Assembly: GCF_019393635.1 (NCBI RefSeq)
Contig: NC_057862.1
Coordinates: 480,256,669-480,320,668, forward strand
Source of the DNA: Dromiciops gliroides
Lineage: Eukaryota > Chordata > Mammalia > Microbiotheria > Microbiotheriidae
Direction of reading: 5' to 3'
DNA length: 64,000 bases
This document shows positions 10,621 through 23,619 of this stretch, one piece after another. The position numbers and the translations under genes are program-made. Under the pieces are notes generated by a model, which saw nothing but the letters and a program-made list of their open reading frames with translations, was not told the DNA's origin and ran no database searches. The stretch's first letter is position 1. The number at the start of each line of letters is the position of its first letter.

Positions 10621-12805
10621 AGTACATCACTCTTTACAGATTATATGATGGTAACCATAGAAGATCCTAGAGAATCAACTAAAAAGCTATTTGAAATTAT
10701 CAACAACTTTAACAAAGTTGAAGGATAGAAAATAAACCCACAGAAATTATCAGCATTTCTATATATTACCAACAAAGTCCCACCACAGATAGAAAGAGAA
10801 ATTCCATTTAAAATACCTGTGGACAATATAAAATACGTGGCGATCTACTTTCCAAGACAAACCCAAGAACTTTATGATCAGAAGTATAAAACACTTTTTA
10901 CATAAAGCCCGATCTAAACAATTGGAAAAATATTAATCGCTCATGGGTAGAACAAGCCAATATAATAAAAATGACAATCATACCTATTTCTTTAGTGCTA
11001 TACCAAGCAAATTATTAAAATATTTTATATATCTAGAAAAAATAATATCAATTATCTGGAAAAACAAAAGTTCAAGTATAGCATGGGAATCAGTGAAAAA
11101 TAATATATGGTAGAGGGTGATCTAGCAGTATCATATCTCAAACTATATTATGAAGCAGTAATTATCAAAACAATCTGGTACTGGCTAAGAAATAGGTGGA
11201 TCAATGAAATAAAATAAGTAAAAATTACACTATTCTAAATGGCTATGGTAATCTAGTATACGATAAACCCAAAGATCCAAGCTATTGGAACAAAAACTCA
11301 TTATTTCTAGGTGGGGCAGTGGATAAAGCACTGGCTCTGGATTCAGGAGGACCTGAGGTCAAATCCATCCTCAGACACTTGCCACTTACTGGTTGCATGA
11401 CCCTGGGAAAGTCACTTAACCATCATTGCCCAAGAAAAAACAAATTAAAAAAACCCTCATTATTTGACAAAAACTGCTGGGAAAACTAGAAAACGGTATG
11501 GCAGAAACTAGATATAGGCCAACATCTCACAAGGTCAAAATAGGTACATGATTACACATAAAGGTTGATACCATAAGCAAATTAAGAGAGCATGGAATAA
11601 TTTACATCAGATTTATGGGCAGAGGAAGAATTTAGGACCAAAGAAGATATAGAGAGCAAAACGAAATGTAAAATAGATCATTTTGATTACATAAAATTAA
11701 AAAAAGTTTTTGTACAAACAAAACTATTGTAACCAAGATTACAAGGGAAGCAGAAAACTGAGAAAGAATTTTTGAAACAATTATTTCTGATTAAGACCTT
11801 GTTTCTCAATTACATAGAGCACTGAATCAAATTTATAAAAATATAAATCATTCCCCAATTGATAAGTGGTCAAAGGATAGGAACAGGCAGTTTTCAGACA
11901 AAGAAATCAAACCTACCTATAAGCATATGAAAAAATGCTCTAGTTCACTATTGATCAGAGAAATGCAAATTAAAATACTTACGAGGTATCACTTCACACC
12001 TATTAGAGTGTCAAATATAACAAAAAAGGCAAATATTGGATGTTGGAGGGGTTATGGGTAAACTGGGATGCTAATCCACTGTTGGTAGAGTTGTGAAAAG
12101 ATCCAACCATTCTAGAGAGCAATTTGGAACCATGTCCAAAGGGCTATAAAACTGTGCATACCCTTTGATCCAGCAATACCAATGCTAGTTTTATATCCTA
12201 AAGACATCCCCCAAAATAGAAAAAGACCTATTTGTACAAAAATATTTATAGCAGCTCTCTTTTGGGGTGGCTAAAATTGAGAAATCAAAGGTATCAGCAA
12301 CAACTGGGGAATGGCTAAACAAGCTATGGTATATGATGGTGATGAAATATTATTGTGCCATAAGAAATAACAAGCAAGATGATTTCAGAAAGGCATGGAA
12401 AGGCTTATATGAACTGAGATATATTGAAATGATCAGAACCAAGAGAACATTTTTTATAGAGACATAAATATTTTTTGATGAAGAATAACTATTCTCAACA
12501 ATACAATGATCCAAGAGACTACCAAAAGACTAATTATAAAGCATACTATCCACCTCCAAAGAAAGAACTGATATTGTTTGAACACAGACTTAAGCATGCC
12601 ATTTTTCAATTTCTTACATTTTTTTCTTTTATTGAAGATTGTTTTATACAAATTGACTAACATGGTAATATTTTACATAATTGCACATGTATAACCTATA
12701 TATGTTTGCTTACTGCTTCAGGGAGGGATGAGGGGAGGGAAGGAAGGAGGGATAAAATTTGAAACAAACCTTTAAATAAAAAACTGTTTACAATTTAAAA
12801 AAAAT
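10621..12805 (+). mobile_element. 5'-truncated L1, 3' half of ORF2 plus 3' UTR
   Basis: Conceptual translation near the start resembles the region around the RT catalytic box and following segment (compare 37200-38000 on the minus strand), but with stops and a diverged box. The end of ORF2 is recognisable at about 12270-12440 (GEWLNKLW-like peptide). The 3' UTR ends in a G-rich patch (gagggatgaggggaggg), then aaataaaaaactg and an A-rich tail. This is the only sizeable plus-strand L1 in the window. A SINE lies at 11307-11455. No intact ORF remains. Confidence 0.88.
11307..11455 (+). mobile_element. tRNA-type SINE inserted in L1
   Basis: The SINE body (gtggataaagcactggctctgg, then caaatccatcctcagacactt) ends in an A-rich tail. 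It is flanked by a perfect 10-bp duplication, ctcattattt, at 11297-11306 and 11456-11465. Its first few bases (ggggcag) are missing, so the insert is slightly 5'-truncated. Confidence 0.9.
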
Positions 12806-12829
12806 ATATATTTATTACTAGCATAAAAA

Positions 12830-13030
12830 GAAGACCCACGTTTGAATTTTGCCTCATATACTATACATCGGTCACATAACTTCTCTGTGCTTTAGCTTAT
12901 TCATCTATAAAATGGGGTTGTGGTGGTGGTAATAACAGCACCTACCTCATAGAGTTGTCATGATGATCAAATGAGAAATATATGTAAAGTACTTTGTCAA
13001 CCATAAAATGGTAGATAAATGTTAGCTTAT
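12830..13030 (+). repeat. MIR/THER1-type SINE
   Basis: 'tttgaattttgcctca', 'tcatctataaaatggggttg', 'acctacctcatagagttgtc' and 'gtaaagtactttgtca' follow MIR plus-strand order. Confidence 0.8.
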
Positions 13031-13369
13031 TATTTTTATTAATAATATTATACACATTCTGAAAATTCCATGGCTCACAAAGGCTAAGTTGCCTTGTAAT
13101 TAGAATAGACTCAGACTTTCTACAATACTGCTACCCTTTGGGTATACTCTTGCTCAGTTTTCAGCCTAACACAGTGCAACATCTGGAACTACATGACTTC
13201 AACATATTGAATAAATTTTTGTTGGACTGTTTTGACCTGGCAATGGCATTTGCCAATCATTGTACTATGATTGAGAATATAAAGAAAAAGGTAAGATAAA
13301 TGTTCCCTCAAGGAGCCTGCATTCTAACAAGAGAAAGCAACAAACATAGGAGGGTACTGGTAAGGGAGT

Positions 13370-13380
13370 CATTTCTTTCT

Positions 13381-13452
<72 letters not shown>

Positions 13453-13552
13453 TCCTTCCTTCCTTCCTTCCTTCCTTCCTTCCTTCCTTCCTTCCTTCCT
13501 TCCTTCCTTCCTTCCTTCCTTCCTTCCTTCCTTCCTTCCTTCCTTCCTTCCT

Positions 13553-13600
<48 letters not shown>

Positions 13601-13601
13601 T
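13370..13601. repeat. (TTTC)n-(TTCC)n-(TTTC)n compound microsatellite
   Basis: About 230 bp of uninterrupted pyrimidine on the plus strand, with two TTTC blocks flanking a central TTCC block of roughly 100 bp. Reading frames through it give Ser/Phe/Leu or Lys/Glu/Arg strings that are not proteins. Confidence 0.98.
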
Positions 13602-13769
13602 TGACATCGGTCTAAGGATGCTGGAGAGAAATTGTAAAGGACTTTAGATGCCTAAAAGAGGATTCATTTTAATCTAGAGAATATAGAGCTATTGAAAATT
13701 CTTGAGCAAGGAAGTGAGAAAATTATATGTTGGTTTTAAGTAGGTTAGGTGAGTGGCTAAGAATTAAAT

Positions 13770-13900
13770 GCTACATTACAAGTTCTTGAATGGCAGGAAC
13801 TTTGCCATTTTTTTTTAATATCCCAGCATCCAGTGCAGTCCCTTGCATATAACAAGGCATATAAAAGAGTAAATGCTTGATGAATTTTAGTGTTACTAAG
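13770..13900 (+). repeat. L2 3'-end fragment
   Basis: 'ttcttgaatggcaggaactt', 'atcccagcatccagtgcagt' and 'aaatgcttgatga' match the L2 terminus. Confidence 0.6.
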
Positions 13901-14104
13901 ACCAAAGTCTTGGGTTTGAGCCCCTTGCAAGGTAGCCTTGTTCTCTATTCTCTATTAAGTAAGTAGGTTGTTTTGTTATATTGTCTGACCATAGACTATA
14001 CCAACTATCCATCCCCATGCCTCATGACAGTTTGTATTAAAATAAATTAAAATAATTTTTGAGTGTTTGTATGGTGTAGGCCATTGTGCAAAGATATTCT
14101 TGGT

Positions 14105-14470
14105 CTGAAGTCTAACCAACCAACCAATCAATCAATTTATATACATTTACTAAGAGCTTACTATGTTCCAGGCACTGTACTAAACTGGGAATACATAAAG
14201 ATGCAAACAATAGTCCCTGCCCTCAAGGATCTTACAGCTTAATGGGGAAGACAACATGGAAACACACAGAATCATACATATATAATTGTGTGTGTAAATA
14301 TATATATATATATATGTATATGTGTGTGTGTGTGTGTATTTACACACACATATACACCTATATAGAGGATGAATGGGAACTAATTAAAAGAGGGAAAGCA
14401 CTGGAATTAAGAGAGGTTAGGTAAAGCTTGCTAAAGAGGGGGCTGTAAAAAAAATTTAGTCATAAGGGTC
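14105..14470 (-). repeat. L2 3' end with internal TA/TG microsatellite
   Basis: 'caatcaatcaatttatatac', 'cttactatgttccaggcactgt', 'cctgccctcaaggatcttac' and 'ggggaagacaacatgg' are L2 in reverse. A TA/TG/CA run occupies about 14287-14364 inside it. Confidence 0.75.
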
Positions 14471-16012
14471 AAATTGTGAGGAAGTCTAGATTGAAAATCA
14501 ACACTACTATTGAAAAACAAACCTGAAAGCAGTGTCCTCCTACTGTGATGAACACTCCATATGTAAATGACAAAGGTATATTTGCACACGTTTATCCAGA
14601 TTGGCCTAACTGCTGTCCTAAACTGCTCTTTTCCCTCCATTGCCAGCCTTCTTCCTGCCATGTTACTGTTCTTTTTTTTAATCTCTTCAAAAACTGTGCT
14701 ATTTTGAATTGTTCTAGTGACAAAGGAATGTAAATTCAAGTGTTCTGAAAGCAGAATTTAGGGAATGTCATGGAGCTTGGTAGCCCTGTGTGCATATGGA
14801 TACTTGCACACATTACACCCATACTTAAATACCTGTTAAGGGCAGCTAAGAGAATTAAGGACAAATTACTGCTAGCTTTTAACTTGAACCTCAGTAGTAA
14901 TTTTTCTTTTTCACAGTAACCTTCTTTGGAGAGTTTCTTTGCCTCATTAACCCCCCAGAAGGAGAAGTATTAAAGTAAGATGTGATATTGATTTTTTTTT
15001 ACTCTTACTTGTTTTCTTTTTTAAAAATTCCAGACTTTTCACTTTGGCCCAGAGGAACAATTCTGGGTTTTCTTTGTGAAAAGTCAATCAGAATCCCTGG
15101 ATGACATATGTGGGTTCAATGTGAGAGTGGGAATTAAAACAAAAATCAACCACCTTTCACCATCTCCCACCCCCCCCACCCCCACAATAAACAATGCCTG
15201 TTCACAGGGTTGGAGGATTTTCAGAAAACTTATAGATTATAATAAGGTTGTGAAGCCAAGCCACAAACATACTTTACCATTCATGGTTTCTTTGTCCTTT
15301 GTCTGGGCTTATTTGCATAGATATGTTCTCTCAGTAATTTTGGGATATGTTCCTTAGGGTAGTGTCTTTGGTCCTTGTGTAAATTATTACTGTACTAAAT
15401 GGCATTTGGCTCTATTTGATAACGTGGACTTGCATTTCTTTAGATCCATTTTTAAAGCTACCATAAACATCTAATTTATAAAAAGCAAATATTATTTTAG
15501 ATTAACTTCTCCTATACAACTGGGATAAAGTAATAGTGTAAATAATGTATCTCACACATTAATGGTTAGAAAGTGCTTTCTTCACAACAACTCTGGGCAG
15601 AAGCTAGTACAAGTATCCTTCCCCTATTCAGGGGTAGGCTGGTAAATGACAGCTCTCTGAGGAAAAACAAAACAAAACAAAAAAAACCCTAATGACATGA
15701 TTTTTATGTTTAATTTAAATGCACATTTTCTCCATCACTTTTTCAAGTGTAGTGTAAATAACCAAAACAAGAAGAAACCAAACCTTTATTTATAGCATTT
15801 GCTGATTTCCAAGATGCAAATACTCAAATTGAAAATTTAACTCCCAGTTCTCATGAATTAGTTGTAGCTAGCCTGGAGTCTACTTTTGAAGAGACAGAGA
15901 TTGAGAGACTTCTACATGGTCATATAGCTGCTTAAGGTCATACCGTGTCTTTAAACTTCACTCCAGTGTGCTTTCTAGCTTGCCACAATGTCTCTTTCAT
16001 ATACAGAGATAT
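14471..16012. other. unassigned sequence
   Basis: About 1.5 kb with no clear repeat. Small low-complexity spots are a C-rich run near 15170 and an aaaac repeat near 15665. The longest ORF here (15076-15357, 93 codons) has no recognisable motif and spans the C run, so I regard it as chance. Confidence 0.35.
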
Positions 16013-16410
16013 AAAGGTAGCTTAGGTGGCATCAGGGTCAGGAAGATTTGCTTTTAGCTTCTATCTCTGATACATATTGCCCCTATGACCCTGGGTAAGT
16101 CCTTTAAACTCTCATTTCTTCAGATGATTTTCTGAATCTTTTATTTATTTATAAATTTTAATTTTGTAGGACAGTGAGGGTTAAGTGACTTGCCCAGGGT
16201 CACACGGCTAGTAAGTGTCAAGTGTCTGAAACTGGATTTGAACTCCGGTCCTCCTGAATCCAGGGCCAGTGCTTTATCCACTACACAACCTAGCTGCCCC
16301 CTCTCCAGATAATTTTCTAAGAGTATTAATTGCAGAAGAGCTATTAGTATGTGTTAGTGGATTAGCTATCTCACTTGTCAATTCTCTACATCAATGAAAT
16401 TCTGTACTAA
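16013..16410 (+). repeat. old tRNA-type SINE split by a younger SINE
   Basis: The left part (gtagcttaggtggcatcagg ... accctgggtaagtccttta) continues on the right as 'ataattttctaagagtatta ... attgcagaagagctattag ... catcaatgaaattctgta'. This long variant recurs at 57741-58190 and 52420-52600. Confidence 0.7.
16134..16305 (-). mobile_element. tRNA-type SINE inserted in an older SINE
   Basis: The plus strand reads 'gtgagggttaagtgacttgcc' through 'ccactacacaacctagctgcc'. Target duplication: cagatgattttct (16121-16133) and cagataattttct (16306-16318), 12 of 13 identical. Confidence 0.9.
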
Positions 16411-16739
16411 AGCAAAAATACAGGCCAATAATTCACTTTTTAAACACGCATAAACATGTGAGTGTCCACATACCAATGGGACCAAACTGTTGCTAATTCA
16501 GACCCAAACATTATAGCAACATCTTATTACTCCAAAGGACAATTGACAAGTAGTTACCCATCTTGTGGGTAGAGATTAATAAGATCCTGTTGGCCCTGGA
16601 ACCTTAAGGAATATTTTCCTAGTTAGTTGAAAATTATTTTCAAATATTCCCTGACTTCTCTTTTTTCATATATTTTGCTTTTACATCTCCTCTATTTTCC
16701 AACATATCTAATTCCTTCCAAGACCAAGAGCTATCAGGA

Positions 16740-16743
<4 letters not shown>

Positions 16744-16810
<67 letters not shown>

Positions 16811-16959
16811 CGCCCCTCTAATTGGTGAGGCAATTGGGGTTAAGTGACTTGCCCACGGTCACACAGCTAATAAGTGTTAACTGTCTGAGGTCACATTTGA
16901 ACTCAGGTCCCCCTGACTCCAGGACTGGTGCTCTATCCACTGTGCCACCTAGCTGCCAA
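16744..16959 (-). mobile_element. tRNA-type SINE with a (TC)n tail
   Basis: A pure TC run (about 16744-16808) leads into the reverse SINE body (16822-16959). Flanking duplications atcaggacatt (16733-16743) and atcagggcatt (16960-16970) enclose both, so the microsatellite derives from the SINE tail. Confidence 0.9.
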
Positions 16960-16970
16960 ATCAGGGCATT

Positions 16971-17648
16971 TTTTTAAAGAAATCAGGAGAAAAGTAAATC
17001 AATAAATCCAAACAACACTTCAACTAAGTCCGACATATATGCAATGTTCCACACACATAGTTCTTTACCTTTCTAAAAAAATGAAGGAGGTATATTTCTC
17101 AATTTTTCTCCTGGACCAAACTTGGTTATTATAACTATAAAACATTCAAATTTATTTTCCCCCCACTTACATTATTGAAGTCATTGAATATACCATCTTC
17201 CTGATTTTGTTTGCCTCATCCTATATCCATTTATATTTCTTCCCATATTTCTCTGAATTATTCAGTGGTATTTCATTATATTCATGTATACATTTAGTTT
17301 AGTCATTAATCAATGCTCCAATCCTCAATCAATCCTTTGAATTTTTGAAAGTTCAGTGCTGTATACACATTTAAGGGTTTCCTGTATTCACTTTCCCCTT
17401 TTATGCTTGGGTGGAATTTTGTAACTTACTTCCCATACTTGAAAACCTTTTGGTGTAAGTAGTAGTGTTAGCCTTGGATTGGTAGTTAGGAGATCTGGTT
17501 TTGATTCCTGGCTCTATCAATTCACTAGATCAACATTTTTGCACAAACATTTTTGCTGAACAAGTTTGAGCCTAAAATATGAGAACAGCAGTACTATCAC
17601 CCTTCTCTTATAGGGCTGTGTCAGAAAAAAGCTTTGTAAATTGACAAG
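16971..17648. other. unassigned sequence
   Basis: No gene; no repeat named with confidence. Confidence 0.35.
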
Positions 17649-17780
17649 TACTAGGGGGCAGCTAGGTGGTACAGTAGATAAAGCACTGGCTATGGATTCA
17701 GGAGTTCAAATCTGGCCGTAGACACTTGACCCTCACTTAACCCTCATTGCCCTGCCAAAAAAAACAAAATCCAAAAACCG
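17649..17780 (+). mobile_element. tRNA-type SINE with small internal deletions
   Basis: Starts tagggggcagctaggtggta. It lacks part of the centre (the ggacctga and tgtgtgaccc stretches) compared with other copies. It ends in an A-rich tail and is flanked by a perfect aattgacaag at 17639-17648 and 17781-17790. Confidence 0.9.
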
Positions 17781-18086
17781 AATTGACAAGATTTATATGA
17801 ATATGAGGCATCAGATAAGGAGAGTAAATCCCTCTTTTCCCTCATTTACCCTTTCTATGGGTGCTTATCCTTAGATGAGGGCAAGCAGGAAATGCTTGTT
17901 GTAAGGAATCTAATTAGAACAGAGTGTAACACTTTAAAAATTAAGAAAACCCTTTTTGTAAATATACAAATGAAAGCCAACATGAAAAGGATCATGTTTT
18001 TCCCTTTTAGCCATGTGTTTTAAGTTCATATCTACAACTCTGGGAGTCTCTTTCCTTATTTTCACAGCCTATTCTCTTGTTTCAAA

Positions 18087-18088
<2 letters not shown>

Positions 18089-18151
<63 letters not shown>
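18089..18151. repeat. (TC)n microsatellite
   Basis: A pure dinucleotide run with no SINE body beside it. Confidence 0.97.
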
Positions 18152-18153
<2 letters not shown>

Positions 18154-18429
18154 TTCTCAGGTTTATCTTTTCTATATGGTTAATGAAATACCATACAAGT
18201 GTTGACATTGCTTAGAATCCTCAGCATTCCAAGATTTGATGTTTCATAACTCAGTCATGCTTGAACATAAGATGTTCTCATTGAACATGTGTTAAAGTGG
18301 ACTCTCATGTTGACAATTCTTTTCCTCTTCACTCCTTCCTCTTCAAATCCCTGTCTTCTTTAGAATACAGCAGAGCTTCTGCCTTCTTCCTAATCTTGTT
18401 CACAGAACCCAGGTCAAGAACCCTTAAAG

Positions 18430-18645
18430 TAGATGAAAAGATTATCTTAAAGAGGAAGACACTGACAGCTGGTGTGGAGGAGCCAGGCATCTTGCAGAAG
18501 GCAGGCTTCTAGTTGAAACTTGAAGAAAGCCAGAGAAGCCAAGAGGCAGAGGAAAGAGGTCAGAGCACTGCAGTTCTTGGGGGTAGTCAGTGAAAAGGCA
18601 AGAAATGGTCTCAGGAGCTGCCTTTGATGTGGTCCTCTCTGTCAA
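18430..18645 (-). repeat. L2 fragment
   Basis: 'catcttgcagaaggcaggct', 'gaaacttgaagaaagccaga' and 'cagtgaaaaggcaagaa' match the L2 ORF2 end in reverse. Confidence 0.65.
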
Positions 18646-18689
18646 TGAGCAAGAATCATCATTTTGTGCAGCTGATGCAGAGTTCTGAA

Positions 18690-18930
18690 GGGGATCCTCA
18701 GGAGTTCTCTAGTCCCTCCCCCATGAATAGATGAAGGATCTAGAGCCCAGAGAGATGAAGTTACTTTTCCAAAGTCACATGATATACTTTATATTTACTT
18801 GCTTATGTATATGTTGCATCCCCCAGTAGAATATATACTACTTTAGGGACAGGATTACACCACATATCTTTGCAAGCCTTGCATTTAGCTCAGTGCCACT
18901 TGAATGACAGGTGTTTAACAGATTTAATCA
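18690..18930. repeat. MIR fragment (-) then L2 3' fragment (+)
   Basis: 18690-18785 carries a diverged MIR reverse text (agagcccagagagatgaagt, ccaaagtcacatga). 18795-18930 carries L2-like 'ctactttagggacaggatta' and 'tagctcagtgccact'. Confidence 0.5.
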
Positions 18931-19538
18931 TCACATTATTCTGAGAACTACTCCATTGAAGAGCTCACTCACCAAGATGGTTTGCACATGGCTGAAATGG
19001 TAGTGCTGAGACAGTGACATGCCGTTAATGTTTAGGAAAAAGTCAATGCCTTTTTATCCCTCAGATCTATTTATGTGACATAGGGGTGTGTGAATTTGTG
19101 GATCTACCTAATAAAAATTAAGATAATGTGATATCTCTACTTCTCTTCAAAATGCAATATTTGGGAGTCATGATAAATTGGCAACAGTAAAAAGTTATGT
19201 ATTGTGAGAAAAATACTGGGGTTGTGGGAGACCCAGAGGGCCCCCCACTCAAGGGAGCCTTGCCTGATGTCTTTTAAGGCCACCCCAGAGTTGGTAAATT
19301 TGCAGCTATGGACTTTGAATAGAAACAATAGATATTACAACCAAACCTACCTAAAAGCTTTGCCCTGAGAGGGTCTGTTTTTCACAGACCCTGAACAGCA
19401 GAGCATTTCTCATTTTGATATGGACTACCCTCTAGTCATGACAATCAATGTACTTGAATGTTACTGGCCAATTAGCTTTGGTCAAGGTGCAATGACCTGC
19501 CTCCACCTGAGAGAGGATAACATCCTTGAGGAGAGGGG
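18931..19538. other. unassigned sequence
   Basis: No gene or named repeat. Ends at a long TC run. Confidence 0.35.
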
Positions 19539-19667
<129 letters not shown>

Positions 19668-20984
19668 GCCTGGGATGCTGGAGGGGGCAACCATGCTGCC
19701 CTCTGGCTCTCTTTTGGCTGTGATGCTGAAGGGAGCAGCCAGGTGTCCCCCCTGGGTCTTTTCTCCATCTTTGGTAATGTAGGGCTTCTGAACTTTTGAA
19801 GGAATGTGCTCCCTTTTTATTAACATTAAATATGATTTAATAAATGCTTAATGCCAAAGACTGGTGCTATAGCCTCTGATTTATAAGTAGCAATATATTA
19901 GAAACCCCAGCTAAGTTCCCTATAATGTAGGAAAGATATAGGCACCCCCAAAATATTTCAAATGACACAGTATATCTATTTTATATACCTATATACCCAG
20001 GCTCATGTAAAATTTTCTCAGGAAAAAGCGGTTATGGGAGGAAAAAGTTTAAGCCCTGAATTAGGACACTAAAATTCTAGTCCATACATAGTTTGAGACC
20101 TCCTTTGAGTTGACAAATAAGTACAACCACAATTTTATCCAAATTCTGAACTCATTTCCTATAGGACTGATCCTCAGATACAAAAAGAAATTCTGAAATA
20201 AGGGTCTCAGTTCACTCAAGGAACAGGTGCCAGAATATAGCATTCAGTGTGTATGGTATCTTGGCAGACATAGTGGTTTGTCTTGTCTTTGGGAGAGAAA
20301 TTTGATTTCATCTTCATGCAGCTATTCCTAACTGAGCATAGTTAGTGGAACTGACTGTCAGCATGGATAAAGAATAAGACTGTGTTGGTCCTTGGGTCCC
20401 ATTTACACAATCTTATTTTCCCTTCATTGTGATCTAAATCAGAGGTTGGTAAAACCAGTACTTTCTAGTTATGAAGGTAAATAGAGCTAAGAATGTGTAT
20501 TTTTTTAGCCTTTTAAATACAATTAAAATTTATTTGCAAGGGTGAGAAAACATTTGTACATACAAAAAAGCCAGGCCTGAGGCCTTTAATTTATGAATCT
20601 CTAATCTAAAACATCATTCTCTGCTGCTTATTTCCTCATTTCTTATTGCATTCCCATACCTCAAAACCTCTAGTACTTTCCATAGCAAAGGGTAGAGTTG
20701 TTGCTGCAATTTCAGGGGCATCCCATAAATGTTTATTGAATCTAAATGAATTGGTGAAAAAAGTATAAAAAATGAATTTTTCAATATATTAAAGATACTG
20801 GCAGTTAAATGCATATCTGAGGGCTTTGTAATGTCATTAGCATGATTACTTTTTTTCATGATGGTGGATCACAACCTGATCCATGAAGGTTGTTTCATCA
20901 ATTGGCGTGGGTACAATTTTAGCATATGGTAGCTTGTGGTGATCATGTGCTCAGAACAGAGGCTATTCCACAGAAAATAGACAA
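19668..20984. other. unassigned sequence with an L2-like scrap
   Basis: An L2-like 'tttaataaatgcttaatgcc' lies near 19837. Otherwise no recognisable gene or repeat. Confidence 0.35.
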
Positions 20985-21560
20985 TAACAAAGTTCTAAAT
21001 GTAGAAGAAACCTCAGCAGCCACTTTAACCAATGCATACCTGAACAATATATTCTGATGACCACATCCCTGACAAATAATAACAAACCTCTACTTGAAGC
21101 TGTCAAGTGAACAGGAAGCTACTGTCTCAGAAGGAAGTTTATTTCACTTGTGGATGTCTTAAAGTATTAGAAAGTTGTTGTTGTTGTTTTTTTAAATTGT
21201 TATATTTAAATTTACCTCTAGGCAACTTCTAAGTATTGCTCCTGATTTCTCTTCCACTCTCAATTCCCTTGGGAATAAAGAGAACAAATGTAATAATCCC
21301 TCTTCCACATGACAGTTGGAATACTTGAACAAAGTTTTCATGTTCCCCTTGAGTCTCCTCTTCTGTGGTATACACATCCCTAGTTGCTTCAGTTGATTTT
21401 CACATGTCATGGAATCCTACTTCTTCACTTTCTCAGTTGACATACTCTAAATAATCTCCTACTCATCTGGATCCTTTTAAAACTAGGATTCCCATAACAA
21501 AATATTGTATCTTTGATGTGGTCTGAGCATACTAGAATACATTGATTCTATCTGTAGGTT
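20985..21560 (-). repeat. L3/CR1 LINE 3' end
   Basis: On the plus strand: 'gaagaaacctcagcagccac', 'gaccacatccctgacaaata', 'ctctacttgaagctgtcaag', 'ccctcttccacatgacagtt', 'tcatgttccccttgagtctc' and 'tagttgcttcagttgatttt'. That series is the reverse complement of the CR1/L3 3' region. Diverged and ancient. Confidence 0.75.
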
Positions 21561-22234
21561 AATCAATCAGTCAACTAGCATTTTAAGTGCCTACTATGTG
21601 CCAGGCACATAAGAAATCGCATTGGTTAGGAAACCACATATAACTTAATGAAGCCCAAAGTGACATTAGTTTTTTGGTTGCTGTTTCACATAGTTGACTT
21701 ATATTAAGCTTTTAGTATATTAAAACCCATATATTTTTTTCAGATGAATTGCTATTTAAGTATGCCTACCCCAGTTCGCACTTGTAAATTGACTTTTCAG
21801 ATATTACATTTATGCCTATAGAATTTTACCCTACTAGGTTCAAGCCAGTGTTCTTGCTTGTTTATCTCTTCTTGGATTCTGATTTTGTCTTCCATTGTTA
21901 GTTAGCCCTCCCAGTATTATGGCAGTTGTAAATGTGAGAAGTACAACATCTATAAAACAAAAATAAAAACAAACAAACAAACAAAAAAAGCATAGGGTCA
22001 AGCACAAATCCCAAGTTCACTCCAGTGAATATCTCTTTCCATGTTGACACTGAACCATTAACAAGATTATCCTTTGTGTCTTGCTATTCAACAAATTTTA
22101 AAACTATGTAATTATATTGTTACTTAACTAACATCTCCCCTTAATTTTCATTATGATGGAAGGTGACATTTTATAAAATATTTCACTAAAATTTCAGTAA
22201 AATTTATATTATTTTCCTTAAAAATTATCTATAG
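21561..22234. other. unassigned sequence with an L2 scrap
   Basis: A short L2-like reverse 3' end (aagtgcctactatgtgccaggcac) is at about 21575-21610. An A-rich aaac repeat sits near 21970. Nothing else recognised. Confidence 0.4.
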
Positions 22235-22376
22235 AGGGGGGCAGATAGGTGGCACAGTGGATAAAGCACCAGCCCTGGATTCAGAAGGACCTGAGTTCAC
22301 ATCCAGCCTCAGACACTTGACATCTATTAGCTGTGTGACCCTGGGCAAGTTACTTAACCCCCATTGCCCCACACAA
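22235..22376 (+). mobile_element. tRNA-type SINE with perfect target duplication
   Basis: Body from aggggggcagataggtggca to cccccattgccccacac. Perfect 15-bp duplication aaaaattatctatag at 22220-22234 and 22377-22391; the right copy merges with the A tail. Confidence 0.93.
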
Positions 22377-22391
22377 AAAAATTATCTATAG

Positions 22392-23458
22392 AACTTTTCT
22401 GATGTATCAGCCCTAAGGTCTATCAAAAAACAAAGTAAGTATATCTGTCACAAATGGTTTTTGATGAAACTTTGCCGATTCTGTTCTCACTGATTCTGTT
22501 TTATAAGCTGTGTGCAAATTATTTGGAACAAAGTAAAACAAGATTTATTGACTTGTACAGAAAGCTTTATATTTTTTGAAAAAAGTGTAAAATATAATGC
22601 ATCCCATTTTCTGCAGTGACTTTTTGTACATGAGTAGGCATTGAGTTCTTCACAAGATTTTGACACTGAGTTGTTAATTCTTCATCATGAAACTATGTAT
22701 CACATTGAATAATGAGTCTTTTTTTTTTTTGAACTCTAGTTTTGATTATAAGGCTTAGGTTTTCTGTGAGATTTAAATCAAGGAGGTTCCCAGGCCACTG
22801 AATTTTGTTTATCTCTTTGGCAAATTTGTTTTCCTCTTGTGACATGGCATCATGCAAAGTTGTGTTGCTTTATTACATCTCCATTTAAATATTTCTATAA
22901 TTCTAAAAGAATTCTTCTTGATAGTATATTTACATAACAAACAATAATTTCCTCAATAGGGAGAATACTTTCAGGCCCACTGGAAATTTAAAAAAAAAAT
23001 CCCCTAAATTTCTTTGGGTAGAAGTTAAAAGGTATGATGAAAATGTCCCAATCTTACCAACTCACAGGAACTTCTGACAAGAGTTTTGTTCTAGTCTTGT
23101 GATAAAATAATGGGAATTGGCAGATGCCCAGGAACTCCACCTGAAGATTGAATGAATTGGGTGAGACTAAGAGACCTGCTTAAGGATGATTAAATTGGGA
23201 CCACACTTGGCCAATCCTGAGTAGAGTGTGTTCTCAGAGGCTGTGGACTGTGACATTAACAGGAGACAACTATCAACCAATCACCTTGAAGAACTTCCTA
23301 TTTCAGGGAGGAAGACAGGAAGTAGGAAGCTGAGGCTGGCTGACTGGATCTTCCTCTTTTGGTTTGAGACATCAGCTTGGTGGCAGAACTTCATGTGGGC
23401 TGCTAGGAAAGCTATAACATGCTTTAAGGAATCTGTTCTCAATATTTCTCTCTCTTCA

Positions 23459-23459
<1 letters not shown>
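22392..23459. other. unassigned sequence
   Basis: No recognised repeat. The 131-codon ORF starting at 23228 runs into the TA/TG microsatellite, which supplies its Tyr-Ile/Cys-Val tail; the unique part has no motif I know. Confidence 0.35.
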
Positions 23460-23537
<78 letters not shown>

Positions 23538-23560
23538 GTGTGTGTATATATATATATATA

Positions 23561-23617
<57 letters not shown>

Positions 23618-23619
23618 TT
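23460..23619. repeat. (TA)n/(TG)n compound microsatellite
   Basis: Alternating TA and TG blocks directly joined to the tail side of a reverse SINE, probably grown from that tail. Confidence 0.97.

Noticed and set aside
13300..13647. 115- and 99-codon ORFs (Ser/Phe/Leu on +, Lys/Glu/Arg on -)
   Set aside because: They are translations of the TTTC/TTCC microsatellite. The same applies to Ser-Leu or Arg-Glu ORFs over the TC tracts at 16741, 19539 and 49004, and to Tyr-Ile ORFs over 23460.
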